From NCBI RefSeq assembly GCF_033406955.1, contig NZ_CP137734.1, positions 7,874,001-7,938,000 on the forward strand: DNA of 64,000 nt. The letters are read 5' to 3'. This DNA comes from Streptomyces violaceoruber (GTDB taxonomy: Bacteria > Actinomycetota > Actinomycetes > Streptomycetales > Streptomycetaceae). Under the pieces are notes generated by a model, which was not told the origin of the DNA, searched no databases, and worked only from the letters and a program-made list of their open reading frames with translations. Of this stretch, positions 42,971-50,955 are shown piece by piece (the first letter of the stretch is position 1; each line of letters starts with the position of its first letter). The position numbers and the translations under genes were made by a program.

Positions 42971-43345
42971 ATGGCCAACCTGGAGACCTCGCTCAAGGAA
43001 TGCCTCAGCTCCATCGACGGAGCGACCGCTGCCGCGCTGGTCGACTACACCAGCGGGATGGCCCTCGGCACCCTGGGCGGCGGCAAGGAGTTCAACCTCG
43101 AGGTCGCCGCCGCGGGCAACACCGATGTCGTGCGGTCCAAACTGCGCACGATGGAGCACCTCGGTCTGAAGGAGGAGATCGAGGACATCCTGATCACCCT
43201 GAGCAGCCAGTACCACATGATCCGCCTGCTCAAGGGCCGCGGCGGCAACGGCCTGTTCCTCTACCTGGTGCTGGACGCGAGCCGCGCCAACCTGGCCATG
43301 GCCCGCCACCAACTGCGCCGGATCGAGAGCGAACTGGAGGTCTGA
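42971..43345 (+). CDS. Roadblock/LC7-like protein 3 of the 41-43 kb cluster
   Basis: A 124-residue protein, compact and without tails: SLKECLSSIDGATAAALVDYTSG, GTLGGGKEFNLEVAAAGNTDVV, EDILITLSSQYHMIRLLKG and LVLDASRANLAMARHQLRR form the roadblock fold. It is a paralogue of the 41176 protein, less diverged from the core. ATG 42971 follows GGAAAGGAAA. The operon ends at the hairpin at 43390-43428. Confidence 0.8.
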   Translation: MANLETSLKECLSSIDGATAAALVDYTSGMALGTLGGGKEFNLEVAAAGNTDVVRSKLRTMEHLGLKEEIEDILITLSSQYHMIRLLKGRGGNGLFLYLVLDASRANLAMARHQLRRIESELEV

Positions 43346-43389
43346 TCCCGGCCGCCCGTTCACCCGCCGCGGGACCGGCGGACACACGA

Positions 43390-43428
43390 CCGGCGCCGGC
43401 ACCTCCGCGAGGAGGTCACCGGCGCCGG
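43390..43428. terminator. Bidirectional terminator hairpin
   Basis: CCGGCGCCGG (43390-43399) and ACCTCC pair with GGAGGT and CCGGCGCCGG (43419-43428) around GCGA, with a small internal bulge; between convergent genes. Confidence 0.75.
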
Positions 43429-43438
43429 ACGTGGTGGC

Positions 43439-44803
43439 TCAGGCGCCGCTCTCGCGGAGCATGTCCTCGCGCTCGACGTACTTCACGCGCTCACGCCCGT
43501 GCGGTTCGCCCTGCGCCTTCTCCGCGGCGTCGAGCCGGTACCAGCCGTCCCAGGTGGTGAAGCGGACGTTCCGCTCGGCGAGGAACGCGTCCACGGCCTC
43601 GGGAGCGGGGGAGGAGGGCGTCTGGAGACGGCCGTTCGCGTAGTCGTCCAGCAGGTTGGACACCGTCTCGTTGGCGTCGCCCTTGGTGTGGCCGATCAGG
43701 CCGATCGGACCGCGCCGGATCCAGCCGGTGACGTACGTCGACTGGAGGTGCTCGCCGGACTCCTGGACGACCCGGCCGCCCGCGTCCGGGACCGTGCCCG
43801 TCTCGAGGTCCCAGGGCAGCTTGGGCAGCTGGTCGGAGAGGTAGCCGACGGCCCGGTAGACCGCCTGGACGTCCCAGTCCTTGAACTCGCCGGTGCCCTT
43901 GACGTTGCCCGTGCCGTCCAGCTCCGTGCGCTCGGTGCGCAGGCCGGTCACCCTGCCGTCCTCGCCGAGGATCTCCGCGGGCGACTCGAAGAAGTGCAGG
44001 AAGAGCTTGTGAGGCCGGTCGCCGACGTCGCGGATCGCCCAGTTCTCCAGGGTCTTGGCGACCATGTCGGCCTGCTTGTTGCCGCGCCGGGTCGCGATCG
44101 AGCCCTCGTCGTAGTCGATGTCCTCGGGGTCGACGATCACCTCGATGTTGGGGGAGTGGTCCAGCTCCCGCAGCTCCATCGGGCTGAACTTCGCCTGCGC
44201 CGGGCCGCGGCGGCCGAAGACGTGCACCTCCAGCGCCTTGTTGGCCTTGAGGCCCTCGTAGACGTTCGGCGGGATCTCGGTCGGCAGCAGCTCGTCGGCC
44301 GTCTTGGCGAGGACGCGCGCGATGTCCAGGGCGACGTTGCCGACACCGAGGACGGCGACCTTCTCCGCCTCCAGCGGCCAGGTGCGCGGGAAGTCGGGGT
44401 GGCCGTCGTACCAGGCGACGAAGTCGGCCGCGCCGTACGAGCCGTCGAGGTCGATGCCCGGGAGGGACAGGTCCCGGTCCGCCGTGGCGCCGGTGGCGAA
44501 GATCACACCGTCGTAGAAGGCGCGCAGATCGTCCAGGCTGACGTCGGTGGGGTAGTTCACGTTGCCGAAGAGGCGGATCTGCGGCTTGTCGAGCACCTGG
44601 TGGAGGGCCGTGATGATGCCCTTGATCCGCGGATGGTCGGGCGCGACGCCGTACCGGATGAGGCCGAACGGGGCGGGCATGCGCTCGAAGATGTCGATGG
44701 AAACACCGGGGTCGGCGGCCACTTCGGACTTGAGCAGGGCGTCGGCGGCGTAGATCCCGGCCGGGCCGGATCCGACGATGGCTACCCGCAGAGGGCGGGG
44801 CAT
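43439..44803 (-). CDS. fprA: Ferredoxin-NADP reductase, FprA/adrenodoxin reductase type
   Basis: A 454-residue flavoprotein passing electrons from NADPH to ferredoxins that feed P450s and other oxygenases. FAD motif VAIVGSGPAGIYAA (7-20), FGLIRYGVAPDH (about 46-57) and the NADP motif VLGVGNVALDIARVL (about 153-167) are all family signatures; the C-terminal ATG-type motif TGWIRRGPIGLIGHTKGDA is intact. The ATG at 44803 follows AAGGGAA. Upstream (44845-44869) is an AAGCCTAAG direct repeat that resembles an iron box, hinting at iron control. Confidence 0.93.
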   Translation of the reverse strand: MPRPLRVAIVGSGPAGIYAADALLKSEVAADPGVSIDIFERMPAPFGLIRYGVAPDHPRIKGIITALHQVLDKPQIRLFGNVNYPTDVSLDDLRAFYDGVIFATGATADRDLSLPGIDLDGSYGAADFVAWYDGHPDFPRTWPLEAEKVAVLGVGNVALDIARVLAKTADELLPTEIPPNVYEGLKANKALEVHVFGRRGPAQAKFSPMELRELDHSPNIEVIVDPEDIDYDEGSIATRRGNKQADMVAKTLENWAIRDVGDRPHKLFLHFFESPAEILGEDGRVTGLRTERTELDGTGNVKGTGEFKDWDVQAVYRAVGYLSDQLPKLPWDLETGTVPDAGGRVVQESGEHLQSTYVTGWIRRGPIGLIGHTKGDANETVSNLLDDYANGRLQTPSSPAPEAVDAFLAERNVRFTTWDGWYRLDAAEKAQGEPHGRERVKYVEREDMLRESGA

Positions 44804-44844
44804 GTTCAGGTTCCCTTCGAGCGGTGACAGATCGACTCTCCGGG

Positions 44845-44869
44845 AAGCCTAAGCTAAGGCAAGCCTAAG
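44845..44869. promoter_or_regulatory. Iron-box-like direct repeat upstream of fprA
   Basis: AAGCCTAAG occurs at 44845-44853 and 44861-44869, with CTAAGG between. On the minus strand the TTAGGCTTGCCTTAG core matches DtxR/DmdR boxes partially (about 12 of 19 positions by eye). Confidence 0.45.
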
Positions 44870-44896
44870 TCGGTACGCGGGTCCGGTCTATGAGGT

Positions 44897-44913
44897 CATA
44901 AGGACATCTTATG
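44897..44913. promoter_or_regulatory. Inverted repeat in the fprA/MFS divergent region
   Basis: CATAAG-N5-CTTATG, AT-rich in a GC-rich context, 107 bp before the MFS start: a possible operator. Confidence 0.45.
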
Positions 44914-45019
44914 GGATCTCCTGGCTTGACTTTGGGGCGTGGGTTTGAAGGTCCGGTCACGGGTGACGCAGGCGTGGGGACGCAGTGGCGTCCCGTGCCG
45001 TCTCGCGAGGGGAGTCCGC

Positions 45020-46489
45020 GTGCAGCGTCCGGACGACAGCCTGGACCCCAACCGGTGGCGGGCCCTGTGGGTGACCCTGGTCGCCGGTTTCATGACCCTG
45101 CTGGACGTGACGATCGTCGCCGTCGCCCTGCCCTCCATGCAACAGGGGCTGCACACCTCGCCGGCGTCCGTGCAGTGGGTCGTCTCCGGATACGCGCTCG
45201 CGTTCGCCCTGACCCTGGTGACCGCCGGCCGGATCGGCGACGCGTTCGGCAGACGCCGCGTCTTCCTCGCCGCCCTGGCCGCCTTCGTGCTGTGCAGCGC
45301 CGCGGCGGGGGCCGCGCCCGGCATCGAACTGCTGGTCGCCGCCCGGCTCGCCCAGGGTGTCGCCGCGGGCAGCATCGCGCCGCAGAACTCGGCACTGATC
45401 CAGCAGCTGTTCCGGGGCGCGGAACGCGGGCGGGCGTTCGGGCTGTTCGGTGCCACCGTCGGGGTGTCGAGCGCCGTGGGACCCGTCGTCGGCGGTCTGA
45501 TCCTGGCGCTGGCGGGGCCCGAGGGCTGGCGGTGGATCTTCTACGTGAACGTGCCGGTCGGCCTGCTCGCCCTGTTCCTCGGCTTCCGCCTGCTGCCCCG
45601 GGTGGCGCCCGGCGGCCGGGGACACCTCGACCCCGTGGGCGTGGCGCTCCTCGGCGCGGGCATCCTGGCGCTGATGCTGCCGCTGATCCTCGCCGAGGGC
45701 GGCGGCCTGACCAAGGTGTGGTGGCTGTTCCCGGCGGGGGCGCTGGTCCTGCTCGCCTTCGCACGGTGGGAACGGCGGATCGCCCGGCGGGGCGGTCAGC
45801 CGCTCCTGGAACCCGGGCTGCTCACCGAGACCCGCGGCTACGCCACCGGCGCGGGGCTGGCCGCCCTGTACTTCGTCGGGTTCAGCGGAGTGTGGCTCGT
45901 CTTCGCGCTCTTCTTCCAGAACGGGCTGGGCTACTCACCGCTCATGTCGGGCCTCGCGGTGACCCCGTTCGCCGTCGGGTCGGCCGTCGCCGCCGCCGTG
46001 GCGGGCCGGCTGGTGGAACGGCTGGGCCGGCTGCTGACCGTCTGGGGGCTGGTCGCCGTCATGGCGGGGCTGGGCACGACCGCGCTGCTGCTCTGGCTCG
46101 CACCCGCCGGCCCGGCGGTCTGGCTCGCCGCCCCGGCCCTGCTGCTCGGCGGACTCGGCAGCGGCTGCGTGATCTCGCCGAACATCACCATGACGCTCCG
46201 CGACGTACCGGTGCGGATGGCGGGTGCGGCCGGGGGTGCCCTCCAGACGGGCCAGCGGCTGGGCGGCGCCGTGGGCACCGCCGCGCTGCCGGGGCTCTTC
46301 TACCTGACGCTCAACGCCACCCACGACGACTACCACGAGGCCGTGGCCCTGTCGGTGGGCACCGGTGTCGCCGCCATGCTGTGCGCGCTGACGGTCGCGG
46401 TCCGCGACTGGCACCGGGACCGCCCCGGCGACGACCGGCGCTGTCCGCCGGAGACCTCCCACAGCCACACCCACGCCGGTCAGAACTGA
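45020..46489 (+). CDS. MFS drug/metabolite exporter, DHA2 (14-TMS) family
   Basis: A 489-residue proton-coupled exporter with about 14 membrane segments. LLDVTIVAVALPSMQQ (segment 1), GRIGDAFGRRR (motif A loop) and the motif C GATVGVSSAVGPVVGG identify the EmrB/QacA drug-proton antiporter group. GTG 45020 follows GAGGGGAG; the longer frame to 44939 is less likely. No regulator is adjacent, but the inverted repeat at 44897-44913 suggests one. The substrate is unknown. Confidence 0.9.
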   Translation: MQRPDDSLDPNRWRALWVTLVAGFMTLLDVTIVAVALPSMQQGLHTSPASVQWVVSGYALAFALTLVTAGRIGDAFGRRRVFLAALAAFVLCSAAAGAAPGIELLVAARLAQGVAAGSIAPQNSALIQQLFRGAERGRAFGLFGATVGVSSAVGPVVGGLILALAGPEGWRWIFYVNVPVGLLALFLGFRLLPRVAPGGRGHLDPVGVALLGAGILALMLPLILAEGGGLTKVWWLFPAGALVLLAFARWERRIARRGGQPLLEPGLLTETRGYATGAGLAALYFVGFSGVWLVFALFFQNGLGYSPLMSGLAVTPFAVGSAVAAAVAGRLVERLGRLLTVWGLVAVMAGLGTTALLLWLAPAGPAVWLAAPALLLGGLGSGCVISPNITMTLRDVPVRMAGAAGGALQTGQRLGGAVGTAALPGLFYLTLNATHDDYHEAVALSVGTGVAAMLCALTVAVRDWHRDRPGDDRRCPPETSHSHTHAGQN

Positions 46490-46520
46490 CCGCCCCGCCG
46501 GCTTCCGGGGACGGGGCCGC

Positions 46521-46667
46521 TCAGCGGCGCTTGCCGAACCTGCGCAGCATCTCCTGGGCCTGCGCGCGGCGGCGCGGGTCCGAGGCGGCCCGGCGCACCT
46601 GCTCGGCCGCCCGCCGGCCCTGCGGACTGCGCGCGAACTGCTTGATCCGGTCCAGTACTCCGGCCAT
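46521..46667 (-). CDS. Small basic helical protein, 48 residues
   Basis: Residues AGVLDRIKQFARSPQGRRAAEQVRRAASDPRRRAQ form one or two strongly basic amphipathic helices. The pattern resembles short streptomycete proteins of unknown function; nucleic acid or membrane binding is possible. The ATG at 46667 has GGAGGA at good spacing. It is divergent from the CsbD gene, sharing a 158-bp upstream region, so joint stress regulation is plausible. Confidence 0.68.
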   Translation of the reverse strand: MAGVLDRIKQFARSPQGRRAAEQVRRAASDPRRRAQAQEMLRRFGKRR

Positions 46668-46825
46668 GACGTTCCTCCGAGTCGACGACGTGGCGTTCTG
46701 CCCTGCCGTGCTCGTACCCACGGCCCCGCCGGACACCCCTGCCGGGCGTTCGCACGTTTGGGCGCGCCGCAGCGGGCGACCCGCTGGGCAGGACATCGCA
46801 AGCGAACGCCGAGAGGTGAGCCACT

Positions 46826-46999
46826 GTGGCCGGCAACGAGAAGTCCAGGGCCAAGATGGAGCAGGCCAAGGGGAAGGCCAAGGAAGCGGCCGGCCGGGCC
46901 GTCGGGAACGAGCGGATGACGGCCGAGGGCCGCGCCGCGCAGTCCAAGGGCGACGCCCGGCAGGCCAAGGAGAAGGGCAAGGACGTGTTCCGGCACTGA
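46826..46999 (+). CDS. CsbD-family stress protein
   Basis: A 57-residue, highly charged protein: KMEQAKGKAKEAAGRAVGNE then a KGDARQAKEKGKD tail is the CsbD pattern. Members are often induced by general stress sigma factors; biochemical role unknown. GTG 46826 follows GAGAGGTGAG. Ends before the hairpin at 47025-47064. Confidence 0.85.
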   Translation: MAGNEKSRAKMEQAKGKAKEAAGRAVGNERMTAEGRAAQSKGDARQAKEKGKDVFRH

Positions 47000-47024
47000 C
47001 ACGGAACGCGGAACCGGCGGCACA

Positions 47025-47064
47025 CGGGCCGCGGAACCCGGCGTACGGCCGGTTCCGCGGCCCG
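47025..47064. terminator. Bidirectional terminator hairpin
   Basis: A perfect 14-bp stem (47025-47038 and 47051-47064), loop 12 nt, between the convergent csbD-like and chitosanase genes. Confidence 0.85.
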
Positions 47065-47109
47065 CGTCCTGCCCGGGCACCCCGGCGGGGGCGAAGGCCG
47101 GGGCGCGGG

Positions 47110-47952
47110 TCAGCCGATGTGGTAGGCGTCCCCGTACACGTGCCAGTCCAGCGGCGGCTCGAGGTCCAGGTTGCCCTCGTTCAGGAAGACGCGCTGTGCC
47201 GTGTCGACCCGGCTGGTGTCGCTGTGCGCCTCCTCCTGCTTCATGGCCCACACCCGTTCGTCGAGGAAGGCGTGCAGGTAGGCGACCTCGTCACCGCCCT
47301 GGGCCGGCGGGCGGGCCCGGCCGAGGGCGCGCTCGCGGATACTGCCGAAGCCGAGGCCGCCGCCGTCGCCGTGCATCACCATCGCGTCGTAGTACGCGAA
47401 CTGCCCCAGCGTCCGCAGCCCGTCCTCCTTGCCGCGCCGTACGGCCGGGTCGAAGTACACGCGGTCCCGCTCGTCGTCCTGGGCCCGGCGGAACTGCGGG
47501 TCCTGGTCGGCGGCCCGGCGCCAGTCGTCCGGGAAGCCGGGGTCGAGGCCCTCGTGCGAGTCGGAGCCGTCCACCCGGCGCAGCGCCGGCAGATAGGACG
47601 CGAGGACGTTCCCGGGGCTGCGCTGGCCGTACAGCTCCACCAGGTCGAGCATGTCGCCGGTGCCGGAGCAGAAGCCGATGATGCCCGCGGTGTAGCCGCG
47701 ACCGTCACCGATGTCCTCGATGTACCGGTACTGGGCCTTCCAGTCGAGCGAGGAGTTCTCGGCGCTCGACACCAGTTGCATGGCGATCTCCTTCTTCGCC
47801 GGGTCGTCGAGTCCCGTCGCGCGCGCGGACGCCGCCGCGGCGCGCGAGGGGGTGAACAGGGGGACTGTCGCCAGGGACGCGCATGCCATGGCGAGCACGG
47901 TACGGCGCGAGGGGCCTGCGGGGCGCGCCGGGTCGCGGAAGGGGTGCCTCAC
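47110..47952 (-). CDS. csnA: Secreted GH46 chitosanase
   Basis: A 280-residue endo-chitosanase that cleaves beta-1,4 linkages of chitosan outside the cell. A Tat-type signal (PSRRTVLAM, 14-22; cleavage near AAAAS) precedes the mature enzyme, which starts ATGLDDPAKKEIAMQLVSS. Catalytic Glu65 (SSAEN) and Asp83 (IGDGRG) are 18 residues apart, as Glu22/Asp40 in the Streptomyces N174 enzyme (from memory). GTG 47952 follows TGGAGA. The palindrome at 48001-48015, 48 bp upstream, is a probable operator. Confidence 0.92.
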   Translation of the reverse strand: MRHPFRDPARPAGPSRRTVLAMACASLATVPLFTPSRAAAASARATGLDDPAKKEIAMQLVSSAENSSLDWKAQYRYIEDIGDGRGYTAGIIGFCSGTGDMLDLVELYGQRSPGNVLASYLPALRRVDGSDSHEGLDPGFPDDWRRAADQDPQFRRAQDDERDRVYFDPAVRRGKEDGLRTLGQFAYYDAMVMHGDGGGLGFGSIRERALGRARPPAQGGDEVAYLHAFLDERVWAMKQEEAHSDTSRVDTAQRVFLNEGNLDLEPPLDWHVYGDAYHIG

Positions 47953-48000
47953 GGAATCTCCAGGTGTGGGGGAGTGGGGGAGGGGAGTGCCGGGCACTGA

Positions 48001-48015
48001 TAGGAAAGTTTCCTA
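48001..48015. promoter_or_regulatory. Operator palindrome upstream of the chitosanase gene
   Basis: TAGGAAAGTTTCCTA, perfect 7-1-7 symmetry. GAAA/TTTC palindromes are, from memory, the targets of the ROK-family regulator CsnR of Streptomyces chitosanase genes. Confidence 0.7.
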
Positions 48016-48086
48016 CCAGAAGAAGGGCGTGCCGGGCACCCGTCGTGCACGAACTGGTACGGAGCGGGGGACCGGGGCCGCGTCCG

Positions 48087-50834
48087 TCAGGGCACCGGCT
48101 GCTCCGCCCAGATGACCTTGCCGGCCGGTGTGTAGCGGGTGCCCCAGCGCTCGGCGAGCTGCGCGACCAGGAACAGTCCGCGCCCGCCCTCGTCCGTCAT
48201 CGCCGCGTAGCGCAGGTGCGGGGAGGTGCTGCTGCTGTCGAACACCTCGCAGATCAGGCTGCGGTCGCGCACCACCCGGACGTGGACGGTCTCGCCGCCG
48301 TACCGGATCGCGTTGGTGACCAGCTCGCTCAGGATGAGCTCGGTGGTGAACGCCAGCTCGTCCAGCCCCCACTCGGCCAGCCGCCGGGTGACCTGGGAAC
48401 GGATCTCGGCGACCGCCGCCGGATCGTTCGGGACGTCCCACTCGGCCACCTGGTCCGGGCCCAGCACCCGGGTCCGGGCCACCAGCAGGGCGATGTCGTC
48501 GCCCGGCCGGTCCGGGAGCCGGGCGTCCAGGACGGTCCGGCAGGTCTCCTCGGGAGTCTCGCCCGCCGCCTCCAGCGCCCGGCGCAGCTCCTCCAGACCG
48601 ACGTCGATGTCGTGCACGCGGTCCTCGACCAGCCCGTCGGTGTACAGCACCAGCCGGCTGCCCTCGGCCAGCCGCAGCTCCGTCGTCTCGAACGGGAGGC
48701 CGCCCAGGCCCAGCGGGGGCCCCGCGGGCACCTCCGGGAACTCCACGGTGCCGTCCGGCCGGATCAGAGCCGGCGGCGGATGACCCGCCCGGGCGATCAC
48801 GCAGGAACCGGCGACCGGGTCGTAGATCGCGTAGAGGCAGGTCGCGCCGGTCACCGGGGCGCTGCTGTCGTCGGCCGCCTCGTCCTGGTCGATCCGTCCG
48901 ACCAGCTCGTCCAGCAGCCCGAGCAGCTCGTCGGGCGGCAGGTCGAGGGCGGTGAAGTTGTGCACCGCCGTCCGCAGCCGGCCCATGGTGGCCGCGGCGT
49001 GCAGCCCGTGCCCGACGACGTCGCCGACCACGAGCGCGACCCGGGCCCCGGGCAGCGGCAGCACGTCGAACCAGTCCCCGCCCACCCCCGCCTGCGCGGG
49101 CAGGTAGCGGTAGGCGACGTCCAGGGCGTTCTGCTCGGGCAGCCTGCGCGGCAGCAGACTGCGCTGGAGGGTCACCGCCATGCTGTGCTCACGGGTGTAT
49201 CGGCGGGCGTTGTCGATGGAGACCGCGGCCCGCGCGACCAGTTCCTCGCCGAGTGCCAGCTCGTCCTCGTCGAACGGCTCGGGCTTGACCGAACGCCAGA
49301 AACTCACCACCCCGAGCACCAGGGTCCCCGCCCGCAGCGGGACGGTGATCAGCGAGTGGACCCCGTACTCCACCACCTGCGCGGAGCGCTCGAAGTCCTG
49401 TGCCTGCCAGCCCGGCGCCTCGTCGAGCCGGGGCTCCAGGACGGCCCGTCCGGTCCTCAGGGTGCGGCCCTGCGGGGACGAGTCCACGTAGCGGATCTGC
49501 CGGCCCACCGGATAGAGCGGGACCTCCTCGGTGATCCCGCTGAGCGCGGTGCGGCGCAGCGGCGTCACGCCGCCCGGCTGGCCGCCCGCCAGCACGGTGT
49601 CGAACAGGTCGACGCTGACGTAGTCCGCGAACCGCGGCACGGCCAGCTCGCCCAGCTCCTCGGCGGTGCGGGTGACGTCCAGACTGGTCCCGATGCCCAC
49701 CCCGGCCGCGTAGAGGATGTCCAGGCGTTCCCTGGCGGTCTCGGCCCGGCCGGACAGGGCCCGCAGCTCGGTGGAGTCGCGCAGCGTCGCGACACTGCCG
49801 GCCGGACCGCCCCGGACGTCCGTGGGGCGCTGGTTGATGGCCAGCAGCCGGTTCTTGACCAGGTGCACCTCGTCGGTGGCGGCCTGGCCCGAGGCCAGCA
49901 GCTCCGCCAGGTCGGACGGCAGCCCGAGCGCGCCGACGTGCCGGCCCTCGGCGTCGGGGGGCAGGGCGAGCAGCCGCCGCGCCTCGTCGTTGGCGAGCAG
50001 CAGCCTGCCCTCGCCGCCGACGATGAGCACGCCCTCGCGGACGCTGTGCAGGACGGCGTCGTGGTGTTCGTACATCCGGGTCATCTCGTGCGGCCCCAGG
50101 CCGTGCGTCTGCCGCAGCAGCCGGCGGCTCACCAGAGCAGTGCCCCCCGTCGCCAGGGCCAGCCCGACGGCCGCCGTGATCAGTACGAGGGGCAGCTGGC
50201 GGTTGGCGGCCCCGCCCACGTTGTCCGTCGTGATGCCCGCCGAGACCAGCCCCACCACCCTGCCGTCGGGGTCCTCGACGGGCACGATGGCCTGGACCAG
50301 CGGGCCGATCGTCCCCTCGATCTCCTCGGTCACCGTCTTCCCCGCCAGCGCGGGGGCGATGTTCCCGACGAACTTCTTGCCGATGCGGTCCGGCTTGGGA
50401 TGGGTGTAGCGGACCCCCTCGTCGTTGGTGACCACCACGAAGTCCACGTCCGTCGCCCTGCGCACCGCCTCGGCGCGGGGCTGGAGCACCGCCGTGGGGT
50501 CGGGACTGCGCAGCGCCTGGAGGATGCCGGGGGAGTTGGCGAAGGTCTCGGCCACCGAGACGGAGCGGTTGCGGGCCTCCACGGTGCTGTCGTGCCGTAC
50601 CTGGAGCACCAGCGCGACGGCCGCGGCCACCACCAGCAGCAGCACGATGACCACGTTCATCACGAAGACCTGGCCGGCCACACTGCGTCCGGACAGCGCC
50701 GAGCGCAGTGCCGAGGCAGGCCGCCTCGCGTCCCCTCCCCGCCGTGACCGGTCCGCGTCCTGCCGGTGTCGGGCGTGCGGGCCGCCGGGACGACGGGGTG
50801 ACCGTTCTCCCGATCGACCCATCAGTCGGACCAT
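48087..50834 (-). CDS. Membrane sensor SpoIIE phosphatase with PAS, GAF and ATPase domains
   Basis: A 915-residue multi-domain sensor. It has membrane segments at about 55-78 and 210-235 flanking an extracytoplasmic cache domain, as in citrate/malate sensors. Then come a PAS domain (about 255-355), GAF (about 375-540), SpoIIE PP2C (about 560-770; GGDWFDVL, VVGDVVGHG, GDDIALLV) and a C-terminal GHKL ATPase (about 785-910; ILSELVTNAIRYG, DEGGRGLFLV). It may act as both kinase and phosphatase on STAS proteins. Starts ATG 50834 or ATG 50822; neither has a strong ribosome binding site. Its neighbour at 50956 is another SpoIIE phosphatase on the same strand. Confidence 0.88.
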   Translation of the reverse strand: MVRLMGRSGERSPRRPGGPHARHRQDADRSRRGGDARRPASALRSALSGRSVAGQVFVMNVVIVLLLVVAAAVALVLQVRHDSTVEARNRSVSVAETFANSPGILQALRSPDPTAVLQPRAEAVRRATDVDFVVVTNDEGVRYTHPKPDRIGKKFVGNIAPALAGKTVTEEIEGTIGPLVQAIVPVEDPDGRVVGLVSAGITTDNVGGAANRQLPLVLITAAVGLALATGGTALVSRRLLRQTHGLGPHEMTRMYEHHDAVLHSVREGVLIVGGEGRLLLANDEARRLLALPPDAEGRHVGALGLPSDLAELLASGQAATDEVHLVKNRLLAINQRPTDVRGGPAGSVATLRDSTELRALSGRAETARERLDILYAAGVGIGTSLDVTRTAEELGELAVPRFADYVSVDLFDTVLAGGQPGGVTPLRRTALSGITEEVPLYPVGRQIRYVDSSPQGRTLRTGRAVLEPRLDEAPGWQAQDFERSAQVVEYGVHSLITVPLRAGTLVLGVVSFWRSVKPEPFDEDELALGEELVARAAVSIDNARRYTREHSMAVTLQRSLLPRRLPEQNALDVAYRYLPAQAGVGGDWFDVLPLPGARVALVVGDVVGHGLHAAATMGRLRTAVHNFTALDLPPDELLGLLDELVGRIDQDEAADDSSAPVTGATCLYAIYDPVAGSCVIARAGHPPPALIRPDGTVEFPEVPAGPPLGLGGLPFETTELRLAEGSRLVLYTDGLVEDRVHDIDVGLEELRRALEAAGETPEETCRTVLDARLPDRPGDDIALLVARTRVLGPDQVAEWDVPNDPAAVAEIRSQVTRRLAEWGLDELAFTTELILSELVTNAIRYGGETVHVRVVRDRSLICEVFDSSSTSPHLRYAAMTDEGGRGLFLVAQLAERWGTRYTPAGKVIWAEQPVP

Positions 50835-50955
50835 GTGCCCATGTCTACACTGCCGGGCCCGCAGAGGCGAGGGGCACCCCCCGTGACGCGGGAGTCCGCC
50901 GGACCGGAACCACGGGCGTTCGGGCCGGCCGGCACCGGGTCGCGTGCGGCCGCCC

